DNA of 64,000 bases from Branchipolynoe longqiensis (lineage: Eukaryota; Annelida; Polychaeta; Phyllodocida; Polynoidae), in assembly GCA_030323885.1 (NCBI GenBank), contig CM059189.1, forward strand, positions 44,018,634 through 44,082,633. The letters are read 5' to 3'. The notes under the pieces were generated by a model that did no database searches, had not been told where the DNA came from, and worked only from the letters and a program-made list of their open reading frames with translations. Below are positions 22,138 to 32,515 of the stretch, one piece after another (the stretch's first letter is position 1; every line of letters starts with the position of its first letter). The position numbers were made by a program, and so were the translations under genes.

Positions 22138-22670
22138 AGGCCCGGTCACATACATGTTAGTGGATGTAGTTGAACGTAGTGGAGGCTAACGTAGTTGAAC
22201 GTAGTTGAACGTGGTTGAACGTACTGGCATCCATACTTCTCCATCATGCTAACTTGGTAATAACGTGGGTGAGCCATGAGTTCCGATTTAATCTTGGGAC
22301 ATGTTCAAAAGAGCGCTACGTTAGGGGCTGAATTTGCATCCGTGATGCTAACATACTCTAGCATACTCTAGTGTGCTCTAGCGTACTTGGACGAAGCCAT
22401 GGGATCATAGCCGTTAGTGGATGTAGTTGAACATAATGGAGGCTAACATAGTTGAACGTAGTTGAACATACTGGTATCCATACTGTAACGTATTTATCCG
22501 TACCGTAACATATTTATCCATACCGTAACATATTTATCCGTACCAAAACCTGCTGTACCTTAACGTATTTCAATGTAGTTTAACATACTTACACCACGTT
22601 TGAACCACATTAGTCTCCACAACGTTAACCTACTTTCAACTACGTTCACTAATGTGTATGTGACCAGGCA
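22138..22670. mobile_element. PIF/Harbinger-like element, GTAGTTGAAC array, uninterrupted copy
   Basis: It has the same ends (GGCCCGGTCACATACATGTT and AATGTGTATGTGACCAGGCA) and interior order as 14866-16199, with TAA on the left and TTA on the right. It lacks the nested element, and so gives the empty target site TAA at 22349-22351. Confidence 0.85.
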
Positions 22671-22794
22671 TTAGTCAGCAGTACTGCGCATGTGCAAAGT
22701 AACGTTTCTAGTGGAACTCAGCGGTAGGAGGCACGGTGGGTTTTAAGCAAAGGCTTCCCCCTGCTGGAGTAATACGTGCTCAGAAGAAGACTAA

Positions 22795-23021
22795 AGCTAA
22801 GATTCCATATACAGTAAAACCTCTCTAAATCGACCGACCTTGGGACCAACTTTAAGTGGTCCATTTAGGGAGGTGGTCGGTTTAAGGAGGTTTTTAAAAT
22901 CATTACAATGGTATTATATGGGCGATCGTTATGGACCCAAATAAAGCGATCGATATAGGGAAGTGGTCGATCTGTGGAGGTGGTCGGTTAGAGCGGTTTT
23001 ACTGTATATGGAATCTTAGCT
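22795..23021. mobile_element. TAA-flanked AGCTAAGATTCC palindrome split by a pogo-like MITE
   Basis: The outer ends AGCTAAGATTCCATA and TATGGAATCTTAGCT are perfect complements with TAA on both sides. Everything between them is the pogo-like MITE at 22812-23004 and its TA duplication. Removing that leaves only a perfect 30-bp palindrome. Confidence 0.8.
22812..23004. mobile_element. pogo-like MITE, complete 193-bp copy
   Basis: The ends are CAGTAAAACCTCTCTAAATC and GGTCGGTTAGAGCGGTTTTA then CTG, flanked by TA. Internal landmarks are ATTACAATGGTATTATATGG and AAATAAAGCGATCGATATAG. Copies at 27161 (193 bp) and 38980 (189 bp) have nearly the same length. Confidence 0.88.
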
Positions 23022-23351
23022 TAAGGATGTTAGTGGCAGCACAAGGTTTGATACAATCGCTGTTTTCTGTGTTCACACTAAAGAGCGGCAACTGGGGAAA
23101 AGGTCATGCAACAATGATGATCGCGGTAACAATGGGCAACAATCAATCAGGTAGCAATGGAACATATCAAGTCAAATACATGTTAACAGGTGTTAAGGTA
23201 GCAATAGATCAGTGGTTAATTAATCAGTGTAGTAGTTGGCTGCAATATATTGTTGAGTTTTAGTGTTGATTGACTTAGTTTGTAAGGTCAATGAATCGGC
23301 CAGTGTGAGTGGGTGGGTAGAATTACAATGGTCAACCTGAGCGCATGAGGA

Positions 23352-23690
23352 TTGTTTGTTTGTTGTTTTACGTCCTAGCAACATCTAAGGTCATATCAGG
23401 ATGGGTACCGACTTGTGACAGTGCGCACTCATGGCGACTTTATAGTGCTGTCCCACTGGGAAACCAGGCCGCCGGCACCATGACCTGGTATCCCACTCAG
23501 TCACATTATCCTGACACTGAGCACACCAGTCCTTGCCCTATCCTAATAATGCCGAGCGCCTGGCTAGGAAGCGACAAGTATCAATTTTAAAGTCATTGGT
23601 TTGACTCGACCGGGACTCGAACCCACGACCCCACGATCTACCAGCACGGGAGACGGACGCTCCAACCCACTCGGCCACCCCGTCTGGTTG
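23352..23690 (-). mobile_element. tRNA-derived SINE, family A, full length
   Basis: A (GTTT)n tail, TTTTACGTCCTAGCAACATC and the standard body are followed by a well preserved head with box B (GGGACTCGAACCC) and a terminal CACCCCGTCTGGTT. Confidence 0.9.
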
Positions 23691-24106
23691 AGCGCATGAG
23701 GAAGAGTGACCAGTAGTGACTGGTGGGCGCATGACGAAGGGTTGTCAGGGGCGGATGTGTGAGTGGCAGAGGGGAAGCCGGGAGTGAGTTTGGCGAATGA
23801 GGAGGCGGGGGCAGAGCCAATCGAGGGTGAGTGGCAGGTCCTGGTTCTACCATTCATTGCAGACACTTAATAGGGCATAGCATATTGCATGTCAAGGAAG
23901 AGACTTGACAGTGTCAGAGGTTCACAAAAGAGCAAACCCAGATCACATTGTAAAAATATACGGATTTTCGGTTCAGAATTATATATTGGCAGAGAGCAGT
24001 ATTATTCTTGGGCGACGGAGTGGGGACAATGTTATGTAAACTAAAAGCAATAATATCCCACTCCCATTATGACATGATATAAGCTGTGTGAAATATATAT
24101 TCATGT

Positions 24107-24836
24107 ATGATGCCTGAGATTAATGAAGAGATGTTCCTATATAAGAAACAGTACATGATTGTTGAAATGTTTCTCTATGCATTCATAAAGAGTGCAATTG
24201 GAGAAAGGGCCATTTTAACATAGATCTATTATAACTGCCTGCAGCTACCTGTCCCTACAGGACCACTGGGTGGGCACACCAGCCTAATCTGCATATACAC
24301 ACAGAACACCACCTGCAGCTGGGTTGAGTGACAGCCACCACTACTGGGGGGTGCCACCCACCCAGAATGTGGGCGTGCCTGATTGGCTGGCTGTGGGAAC
24401 GCCCAGTCACCTACACTCACTTGGCCCTCTGACCACACTAGCCTCACTTTGAGATTAATTAATTATTCAAGACCCTGCTTCAGGCACACTGGAGAGGGAT
24501 CACTCTACTCCTAGCTCTTGAGTGAGACACACCTACTCTAGAGCAGGACCCCAGACACTCTGTCTGATGCTACCAAAATTCATCTATCCAAATTGAGCTG
24601 TGTGCAACAACCAGGAGACTCCTGTAGGCGCTGTCTCCTGGATACAAGAGAGGTAATGATACTCTGTGTGGACAACAGGTGAGGAGTGAAGGTGATAGGT
24701 CACTAGTAGGTGTACAGGAGTTGATGCCAATAAAGTACAACTTCTTCACTGTTAATCTGTGTGACTTGTCTTACCTTTCTTCCTTATGAGTTTGTGGATG
24801 GGTTTGATTAAGGGTTGATTAAGGGAGGCATCACAG
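24107..24836. mobile_element. possible solo LTR (weak)
   Basis: The stretch is bounded by an 8-bp inverted pair (TGATGCCT and AGGCATCA). It contains CCAATAAAGTACAAC, an AATAAA signal in a position that would suit an LTR. I find no matching target duplication and no second LTR, so this is only a suggestion. Confidence 0.25.
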
Positions 24837-25192
24837 GTGATATGAAGGGGAAGAGGTTTATGGTATTCTCTGGGGCTCCGAGCGGCCGAGTAACCCAGTA
24901 ATACTATAACATGTCACTTACGCCTACGCCTTTCCCAGCAGCCGACCAGTTCCACTCAGGTTGTGTCGTGTAGCCTTTTGTCAAACGAAGCGGGTTTGAG
25001 GCTGGAAACCAATGGGACATGAGGATGGCATTGTTACTTTGTATGTGTGATAGGCCATGTCGTCGTGTACGGCCCGCCCGCCCTCGTCTGTATCGAACCC
25101 AATGTGCAGAAGAAGACAGGGAGGAAGAAATGTATGCGTCGTCATTTATTGGAGTTTTACGTCCTGGCAACATCTAAGGTCATACTCATAGG

Positions 25193-25535
25193 ACCAGGCG
25201 GGATGGCCGAATGGGTTGAGCGTCCGTCTCCTGTTTTGGGAGATCGGGGGAATCCGAACCCATGTGTTCGTAGGTTCGAACCCTGGTCGAGTCAAACCAA
25301 TGACTTTAAAATTGATACTTCCAAGCTTGGCGCTCGGCAATAATAGGATAGGGCAAGGACTGGTTGGCTCAGTGTCAGGATAAACTGACTGAATGGGATA
25401 TCGGGTCATGGTGTCAGCGGCCTGATTTCCCAGTGGGGCAGCACTATAAAGTCGCCATGAGTGTGCACTGTCACAAGTTGGTACCCGTTCTGATATGACC
25501 TTAGATATTGCTCGGACATAAAACAACAACAAACA
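25193..25535 (+). mobile_element. tRNA-derived SINE, family A
   Basis: The head ACCAGGCGGGATGGCCGAAT with box B GGTTCGAACCC and the full body end in AAAACAACAACAAAC. It is preceded at 25145-25185 by an inverted tail fragment (GAGTTTTACGTCCTGGCAAC). Confidence 0.88.
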
Positions 25536-25536
25536 A

Positions 25537-25665
25537 TCTAAGGTCATATCAGGACGGGTACCGACTTGCGCGACTTAATAGTGCTGCCGCACTGGGAAAT
25601 AAGGCCACCTGCACCATGACATGATATCCCACTCAGTCACATTATCCTGACACTGAACTATTATA
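25537..25665 (-). mobile_element. family A SINE tail fragment, opposite strand
   Basis: TCTAAGGTCATATCAGGACG, GTGCTGCCGCACTGGGAAAT and CACATTATCCTGACACTGA form the 3' half of a family A copy. With the preceding element it makes a tail-to-tail pair. Confidence 0.75.
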
Positions 25666-25834
25666 AGGAGTCAAATAACAAGATTGTATTTACTACAGAC
25701 TATTATGCCTAATATGACCATTAATGTTGCTAGGACGTAAGACCCCCCTCAAAATCTAGGATTTTCTAGGATGCCTATGTAACTCCTGTATGATCCATCA
25801 CCTTTGTTATCTTTATAAACAATCACTTCCGTAA

Positions 25835-26607
25835 AGGGGCTGTCACATTAGGGTTTTTTGCGGGAGCGTATGGCGGCGTAGGCGCGTTACGTCGGCATAC
25901 GCCGTATACGCTACTCATACGCTATGCATACGCTACTCATACGCTACTCATACGCCGCCAGGTGACGGCTTATGTGAAGCGTATGAGGCATACGCCGCCA
26001 TACCCTTTCATAAATCCGTCCATCCAAATTTTGTTGTGCATGCTAAAAAAATCTCGACCTATGAGGGCATATAGCCCATACGCTGCTCATACGCCGGCAT
26101 ACGCTCCTCATACGCCGGCGTATGCTCCTCGTACGCTAGGGGTACGCCGGCATAGGTTTTTCATACGCTCAACTTGCGTCACCAGCGTATCTCTAGCGTA
26201 TCTCTAGCGTATGTAGCGTACGCATAACCTACGAGTTACGTATGGGAGCGTAATCCTAGCGTATGCACAGCGTATGCACAGCGTATTCAAAGCATATGCC
26301 ATAGGTCTCGACATCGAGGTTCCGCTTAGGTTACGCATACGCTACTCATACGCTCATCCGCTATGCATACGCTACGCATACGCTACGCATACGCTCCACA
26401 TGCCAATCAAAGCCGTCAAAACATCTCACAGTACGCTCACATACGCTCCTGGTACGCTCCTCATACCTTCCTCGTACGCTCCTCATACGTTCCACATACG
26501 CTCAAACCCACCCGAAAGTTCACCGAAGGTCATCATAGGCCGGCACCCACACGACTTACGTAGGTTTTCAATACGCTCCCGCCATATGCCGTAATGTGAC
26601 AGGGCCT
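25835..26607. mobile_element. PIF/Harbinger-like element, CATACGCT array
   Basis: The ends are AGGGGCTGTCACATTAGGGT and GCCGTAATGTGACAGGGCCT. TAA lies on the left and TGA on the right, a probable one-base decay. The 773-bp interior is built largely of CATACGCTACTCATACGCT words, with TCTAGCGTATCTCTAGCGTA inside. Apparent open frames are products of the repeats. A solo right end is at 17036. Confidence 0.85.
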
Positions 26608-26739
26608 TGAGACATGTGCAGGCAACCCATGTCATTTCCTAACTTGTGGTTTATCTTGATGTGATTGGTAAACTGTCCAATTGTTTAAATACTTTGCCAG
26701 TTACCTATTTTTGTTTTTGAATAAAAACACATTTCGCTT

Positions 26740-27050
26740 ATATTCTTGAAGATTTATACTGGCTCTCATGGATATGTCAGATTAGACTTGTTTTCACCAT
26801 TAGATAGTTTGTCGAGAGAAAGCCCGAGCCTACACTTTTACCGACCCAAGGGATTTTTAACCTCCCACACCACATAGACATGGTATGAGAGCAACTGGTC
26901 TTTGGTGATACTGTAAGTTATGCACAGCGGTGGAAATCCAAATTGGCAGAGGTGGGGGACAGGGAATCAAACCACTGACCCTCAGATTAGGAGTCTGACC
27001 TAGAAAAAAGTCAGACACTCTAACCACTCTGCTACAGAGAACACCACCGC
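26740..27050 (-). mobile_element. tRNA-derived SINE, family B
   Basis: It aligns along its length with 21540-21848, including TATACTGGCTCTCATGGATA, ACCGACCCAAGGGATTTTTA and a head with CACTCTAACCACTCTGCTAC. Both copies begin near TGAAGATTTATACTG. Confidence 0.85.
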
Positions 27051-27160
27051 TGATATATATATACAGGGAGGAAGATTACTCCCTTAGAGGATGCCAACCA
27101 AAAGCACCCGACCATATTCTAAGGAGAATAAAATTCAAATAAAAACAAATGCTATATATA

Positions 27161-27353
27161 CAGTAAAACCTCTCAAACCGACCACCTCCACAGATCGACC
27201 ACTCCCCTATATCGATCGTTTTATTTGGGTCCCAAACGATCACCCATACAATACCATCGTAATGATTTTTAAAAACTCCCTAAACCGACCACCTCACTAA
27301 ATGGACCACTTAAAGTCGGTCCCATGGTCGGTCGATTTAGAGAGGTTTTACTG
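27161..27353. mobile_element. pogo-like MITE, complete 193-bp copy
   Basis: The ends CAGTAAAACCTCTCAAACCG and GATTTAGAGAGGTTTTACTG are flanked by TA. It is inverted relative to 22812-23004. Confidence 0.88.
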
Positions 27354-27584
27354 TATATACAAATATATATCCAATGGCATCCTTATGCTACCATATAATT
27401 CAACAATAGAGCTATATTGAAATAACAACACACCAAAATAGAATTACATATCAGCTCAACTGAAAAAAAAGAAGATGTTTTTAATCAAGAAGCCTTGTCA
27501 TCAGTGTTGTCAGTGTTATAATTTGACGACACCTGTAGTGATCCCGCACTGCGGCTTAGGCCATAGTGGCTTGCTGCTCTCAAA

Positions 27585-28362
27585 TACACCGCCCCTTGCT
27601 TTGAATATTTACTCTCCTGTCCTTGTTTGGAATATTTGCTCACCTGTCTTTGTTTGGAATATTTACTCACCTGTCTTTGTTTGGAATATGAACTCGCCTG
27701 TCTTTGTTTGGAATATGTCCTCACCTGTCTTTTTTTTAATATGTACTCACCTGTCTTTGCTTTCAATATTTACTCTCCTGTCCTTGTTTGGCATATTTAC
27801 CCACCTGACTTTGTTTTGAATATTTACTCACCTGTCTTTGTTTTGAATATGTACTCACATGTCTTTGTTTTGAATATGTACTCACTTGTCCTTGTTTTGA
27901 ATATGTACTCACCTGTCTTTGTTTTGAATATTTACTCACCTGTACTTGTTTGAAATATTTACTCACCTGTCTTTGTTTGGAATATGTACTCACATGTCCT
28001 TGTTTTGAATACATACTCACCTGTCTGTTTGGAATATGTACTCACCTGTCTTTCTTTGGAATATGTACTCACATGTCCTTGTTTGGAATATGTACTCACC
28101 TGTCTTTGTTTGGAATATTTACTCACCTGTCTTTGTTTTTTAATTGTTTACTCACATGTCCTTGTTTTGAATATTTACTCACCTGCCTTTGTTTGAAATA
28201 TGTACTTACCTGTCTTTGTTTGAAATATTTACTCACCTTTCCTTGTTTGGAATATTTACTGACCTGTCCTTGGTTGGAATATTTACTGACCTGTCTTTGT
28301 TTTGAATATTTACTGACCCATCTTTGTTTTGAATATTTACTCACCTGTCTTTGTTTTGAATA
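27585..28362. repeat. minisatellite, 27-bp unit, about 28 copies
   Basis: The unit is TTTGAATATTTACTCACCTGTCTTTGT, with variation at TTT/ATG (ATTTACT or ATGTACT) and GTCT/GTCC. Since 27 is a multiple of three, frames on both strands stay open by arithmetic, so this is not evidence of a gene. Confidence 0.92.
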
Positions 28363-28365
28363 GTG

Positions 28366-28455
28366 TATTTGTCGACTCCACTCGCAGTGTTCGATTTGAA
28401 ATTCTGATCACTCTGGTGACCCGAGTCGCTCGGGTCGTGTTAATCGATTACGGCC
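28366..28455. repeat. dispersed CGGGTGACCCGAGT repeat, inverted copy
   Basis: GTCGACTCCACTCGCAGTGT, TCGATTTGAAATTCTGATCA and GACCCGAGTCGCTCGGGTCG match the complement of 7795-7895. The minisatellite ends exactly where this repeat begins. Confidence 0.6.
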
Positions 28456-28459
28456 ATCA

Positions 28460-28930
28460 TGACGATCCCGGCAAGAACTAACGCGGGTAGCAGCTCAAGT
28501 TATTTCCACCAACCTGCCCTCTGGTGGCATTGGTAAGAACTAATGTCGGCAGCAGCTCAAGTTATTTCCACCACCAACCTGCCCTCTGGTGGCATTGCTA
28601 AGAACTAATGTCGGCAGCAGCTCAAGTTATTTCCACCACCAACCTGCCCTCTGGTGGCATTGGGAAGAACTAATGTCGGTAGCAGCTCAAGTTATTTCCA
28701 CCACCAACCTGCCCTCTGGTGGCATTGGTAAGAACTAGTGTCGGTAGCAGCTCGTTCCGTAGAACTAGAAGAGCTCTTATAGAATATCCACCACCATCCC
28801 GCCCTCTGGTGGCATGGGGGAGAAGTAATGTGGGTAACATCTCATTGTACAGCATGTTGGTGGAAGAGATCGTTTCAGAGTATTTTCACCAACCCGCCCT
28901 CTGATGGCCTTGACAAGAACTAATGTGGAT
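28460..28930. repeat. tandem repeat, about 65-bp unit, 6-7 copies
   Basis: AAGAACTAATGTCGGCAGC, AGCTCAAGTTATTTCCACC and CCTGCCCTCTGGTGGCATTG recur. The last copies are diverged (GAGAAGTAATGTGGGTAAC). Confidence 0.88.
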
Positions 28931-28950
28931 AACAGCGTCTTGTGATTGCC

Positions 28951-29379
28951 TAGATAAAAGATTCACCCCATACTTGCAGTGCAGAGGTGAACACACACCC
29001 TATGTAAAAGCTGGCGAAAACTGCTTTACTATGGAACAGGAAGTAGAAATTCTGGCTCCAGTGTCAAATGGCTACCCATATCGGCACAGAGTTAGTGAAA
29101 TGGGAGAGAATGCAAAAAGACAAGATGGCGGTGATAAAATGCCAAGATGGCGGTGATAAAACGCCCTCGGTTTTATTGATTAAATTCCTTAAATTACATG
29201 TTTTATTATATATTTCAAATCAAAAGTAGCGGGTAAATATGAAGATTTATGTGAAGAATATATTTAGTAGAATTTACCAGCTCAATTCATTTCCCCGCCA
29301 TGTCAAAATTCTTCGCCCCTTTTTCTAATAGGTTGGTTTTCACCCCTGTACTGGATGTACGGGGTGAATCCTTTATCTA
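28951..29379. mobile_element. Mutator-like MITE, 9-bp target duplication, copy 1
   Basis: The ends TAGATAAAAGATTCACCCC and GGTGAATCCTTTATCTA are inverted. They are flanked by a perfect 9-bp duplication, GTGATTGCC (28942-28950 and 29380-29388). Nine-base duplications are characteristic of Mutator/MULE elements. The 429-bp interior is non-coding and contains a doubled CAAGATGGCGGTGATAAAA. The second copy (51471) lies inverted in a SHANK intron. Confidence 0.9.
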
Positions 29380-29388
29380 GTGATTGCC

Positions 29389-29890
29389 CTGCAGAAAAGG
29401 TCTACAAGTTTCCACCCGCTCAACTCAAAGGAGTTTTTTTAATAACACACCATGGCAACTTCCGTGTAAATAGATTAGAATACATATGAAACGTCGAAAT
29501 AAAGTACTTACTTACATTAAATAGAATGATTAGAATGGCACCAGTGGGACAAGTAATAACACTGCATTTCGCAATCAGTACCGAAAACCTTAATTATATA
29601 TCTATAGAATTTGTATTTGTAAAAGTTACTTAGCCCAAGTCTTGACCTTCTACCTTTAAAAAAAGATAAATATATCAGGTATAATAAATATTAGTTTGAA
29701 GTAACTTTCATTCTCGGTAGCTAACTTTGAAGACAATTGGTAAAGTGAAAACATGCCAAATTAATTTGAGTATGCACCCCCAAATTATTACACCCTAGCT
29801 TGCTTGGTTCCAGCACTAACAGGTTATATTACATTGAATTTGCACTCTTATGTGGAGGCCTACTGTTATATAAGTAGGACATGTATAATT
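29389..29890. other. unannotated interval with a TTAA-MITE fragment
   Basis: The words TTTGAAGTAACTTTCATTCT and GGTAGCTAACTTTGAAGAC near 29690-29735 resemble the middle of the TTAA MITEs. Nothing else is recognised. Confidence 0.4.
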
Positions 29891-29891
29891 A

Positions 29892-30190
29892 AGTTTGTTT
29901 GTTGTTTTACGTCCTAGCAACATATAAGGACAGGTACCGACTCATGGCGACTTTATAGTGCTGTCCCACTGGGAAACCAGGCCACCGGCACCATGACCTC
30001 GTATCCCACTCAATCACATTATCCTGACACTGAGCACACCAGTCCTTGCCTTGTCCTAATAATGCCGAGCACCTGGCTAGGAAGTGACAAGTATCAATTT
30101 TAAAGTCATTGGTTTGACTCGACCAGATTTCGAACCGACGACCTACCTGCACGGGAGACGGACGCTCTAACTCATTCGGCCATCCCGTTG
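29892..30190 (-). mobile_element. tRNA-derived SINE, family A
   Basis: It has the tail GTTTGTTGTTTTACGTCCTA, the standard body with two small deletions (near 29930 and in the head), and ends TAACTCATTCGGCCATCCCGT. Confidence 0.85.
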
Positions 30191-30736
30191 TGTGCGATAA
30201 TTAAGTAGGTAAGTGCATTGACAATGTTATGCTCTCATCAGACTGTGCGGCTTTAAACTACATGAAATAAACAACACAGGACAAGATTATGTTCATGTTT
30301 TTACTCGATATGTATTGTTTACATTAGGTGTAAGGCGCGGCGTAATGTATGGTACAAATACCAGGGGGCGCCCCTAGTACCCAGTGGGCGCCCCCTGGCG
30401 TCGATGTTATAAATTAGTCGAGCCTCCATCACCCTACTACAGCAATTATCCAGCTAAAGCACGAGTAACCGTGGAAACAGCAGGACCTTTTTAGTAGTTA
30501 CTGTCCATAACCGACAAAAATAGAACTCACCGAACAATATGTTAACAGAACGTGAGTAAACTTGAATTCTCAAAGAATCAACATCTTAGTACTATTTGTT
30601 ATTCTGAGTGCACCTACATAAGAAATATCTATATAAATATGTATGCATATTTATATATATAGACAATCTAATTATATGTATATGTGTGTATATATATATT
30701 TGTATTTACTTATTTCCCCCAGCCGAGCCAAACTAA
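30191..30736. other. unannotated interval
   Basis: It holds a short inverted pair around GGGGGCGCCCC and GGGCGCCCCCTGG (30360-30400) and an AT-rich (TATA)n tract. No gene is seen. Confidence 0.4.
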
Positions 30737-31010
30737 AGCCATTGTCACACCTCACCGGACTGAGCACCGGAGACCACCGGACAAAGAATTGTCTAGTCCG
30801 GTGCTTTCCGGTGACAAAATGTATCAAAATCGAGCGGTATTGGGTCAATTGGCGCCGGGCGACCAGACAAGTACCGTACATGTACCAGACGAGAACCGGA
30901 CACGTAACGGATGGGTACCGGACATGTACCAGACAAAACGGACACCAACGGATGTGTACCGGACATGTACCGGACATGGCCGTCCAGTCTGGTAAGGTGT
31001 GACAGGGCCT
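30737..31010. mobile_element. PIF/Harbinger-like element, ACCGGACATGTACC array
   Basis: The ends AGCCATTGTCACACCTCACC and GGTGTGACAGGGCCT are flanked by TAA on both sides. The right half of the 274-bp interior is reiterated ACCGGACATGTACCAGAC type words; the left carries ACCGGA and CCACCGGAC. Overlapping open frames arise from the array. Confidence 0.85.
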
Positions 31011-31019
31011 TAATGACTA

Positions 31020-31225
31020 ACACAATTTGTATGCGTCGTTACCTAGCCTGACGCTAACCAGTATTTGCCCATTCCTGAGTGGGATATTGGGTCATGGTGC
31101 CGGCAGTCAGGTTTTCCAGTGTGGCAGCACTCTGAAGTGACCATGCGTGCGCACTGTCACAAGTCGGTACTCGTTCTTATATGACCTTAGATGTTGCTAT
31201 GACGTAAACCCCAACCAAACAAACA
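31020..31225 (+). mobile_element. tRNA-SINE family A, 3' half
   Basis: TACCTAGCCTGACGCTAACC, GAGTGGGATATTGGGTCATG and GCGCACTGTCACAAGTCGGT are followed by GATGTTGCTATGACGTAAAC and an (AAAC)n tail. The tRNA head is missing. Confidence 0.8.
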
Positions 31226-31915
31226 AGAGACTTTCAGGGTGTTAGTTGGGATTAGTGCTACAGGTGTGTTATTAGTTTACACTGGATCAAAAGTGCTCAA
31301 AGGAGGTAAGAAAACCCCCATCTTTATTCAAACACATTTGGCTAGTCATATCTAAGTGAATATATATAGACGCCAAAAGTTCGAAACAGATTAATACATA
31401 CTAGTTGTCATATGTTGAATAAAGCATTAATATTATATATATTTATAGATATATATATGATATATATATATCCATAAATCTACATATATACAAACCCATA
31501 GATACATACACACACATATGCAGAACTAAATAGACACATCTATCTATATATATAGATACATATATATAAATATATTAGACAGGCTGGTGCTTCACTAAAC
31601 CTCAAATTTCTTCCTTATTACTATTTGAATATTAACAATAACCAGAAACATCCAGATTCCATCCTACATTCGTTATGTATTGAGCCAGGAAAAGCATGTG
31701 CAACAGTGGTGAGTATTCAGACTAATTAGTAATTGTGTCGTCCGACAGTATGATTGTCAGTTATCACCAATTATCACTCATATAGGGCGTCAACCACCAA
31801 ACCGGAAGTTGTCAAACTTAGCATTTACTTGACATCCGGTGTAGAGTAATACGTTTGCTTCCGCTTTCTTGGTTTGTTTACGCGCCGTAATCACAGGCTT
31901 ATTGAGACGTTGGCA
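31226..31915. other. AT-rich interval with TATA microsatellites
   Basis: (TA)n-rich stretches lie at 31430-31575. No gene is recognised. Confidence 0.4.
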
Positions 31916-31917
31916 TC

Positions 31918-32515
31918 TTGTGAGAGAGGGAGAGTGAGGGAGGGGAAGGGGGAGGGAGGGTGGGGATGGGGAGAGAGGAGGGGGGGGGAGAGGAAGGGAG
32001 GAGGGAGAGAGAGGGGGAAGGGGAAGGGAAGGGGAGAGGGAGGGAGGGAAAAGAGAGGGGGAGAAGGAGGGAAGAGGAGGAGAGAGAGGAAGGGAGGGGT
32101 GAGAGAGGGCGGATGAGAAGGCGGAGAGAGGGGTAAGGGGGAGAGTGGGAGGGGGAGGGAAAGTGAAGGGAATGGGAGAGGGAAAAGAGAGGGGGGAGAG
32201 GGAGGGGGAGAAGAAGGGAAGGGAGGGCGGGTGGATGGGAGGGCGAGAGAGAGGGGTGAAGGGGGGAGGGAAAGTGAAGGGAAGAGGGGAAAAGAGAGGG
32301 GGAGAGGGGAAAAGAGAGGGGGAGAGAGGGGGAGAGGGGAAAAGAGAGGGGAAAAGAGAGGGGGAGAGGGGAAAAGAGAGGGAAGGAGGAAGAGAGGGAG
32401 GGGGCCGTGAGAGAGGGACAGAAAGAGAGACAGAGAGGGAGGGAGACAGAGAGGGAGGGAGCCAGAGAGGGGGACGAGCACGGGGGAGAGAACGATAAAA
32501 AGAGAGGAGGGGCGA
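31918..32515. repeat. polypurine tract (GA/GGGA), about 600 bp
   Basis: The plus strand is almost entirely purine: GAGAGGGGGAGAGGGGAAAA type units, with few interruptions such as GCGGATG and GGCCGTG. Such tracts, rich in mirror symmetry, can form triplexes. The long open frames on both strands are compositional. Confidence 0.9.

Noticed and set aside
24107..24836. Confident LTR retrotransposon
   Set aside because: Only an 8-bp inverted pair and an AATAAA support it. There is no target duplication, primer-binding site or second LTR, so it is kept as a weak feature only.
25962..26594. Tyr/Ala/His-rich coding frame
   Set aside because: It is generated by CATACGCT words inside a non-autonomous transposon.
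27485..28363. Several open frames on both strands
   Set aside because: They come from the 27-bp minisatellite, which stays open in any frame without a stop.
31874..32498. Gly/Arg/Glu-rich and Pro/Leu/Ser-rich frames
   Set aside because: They are compositional products of the polypurine tract. The same applies to 55450-56195.
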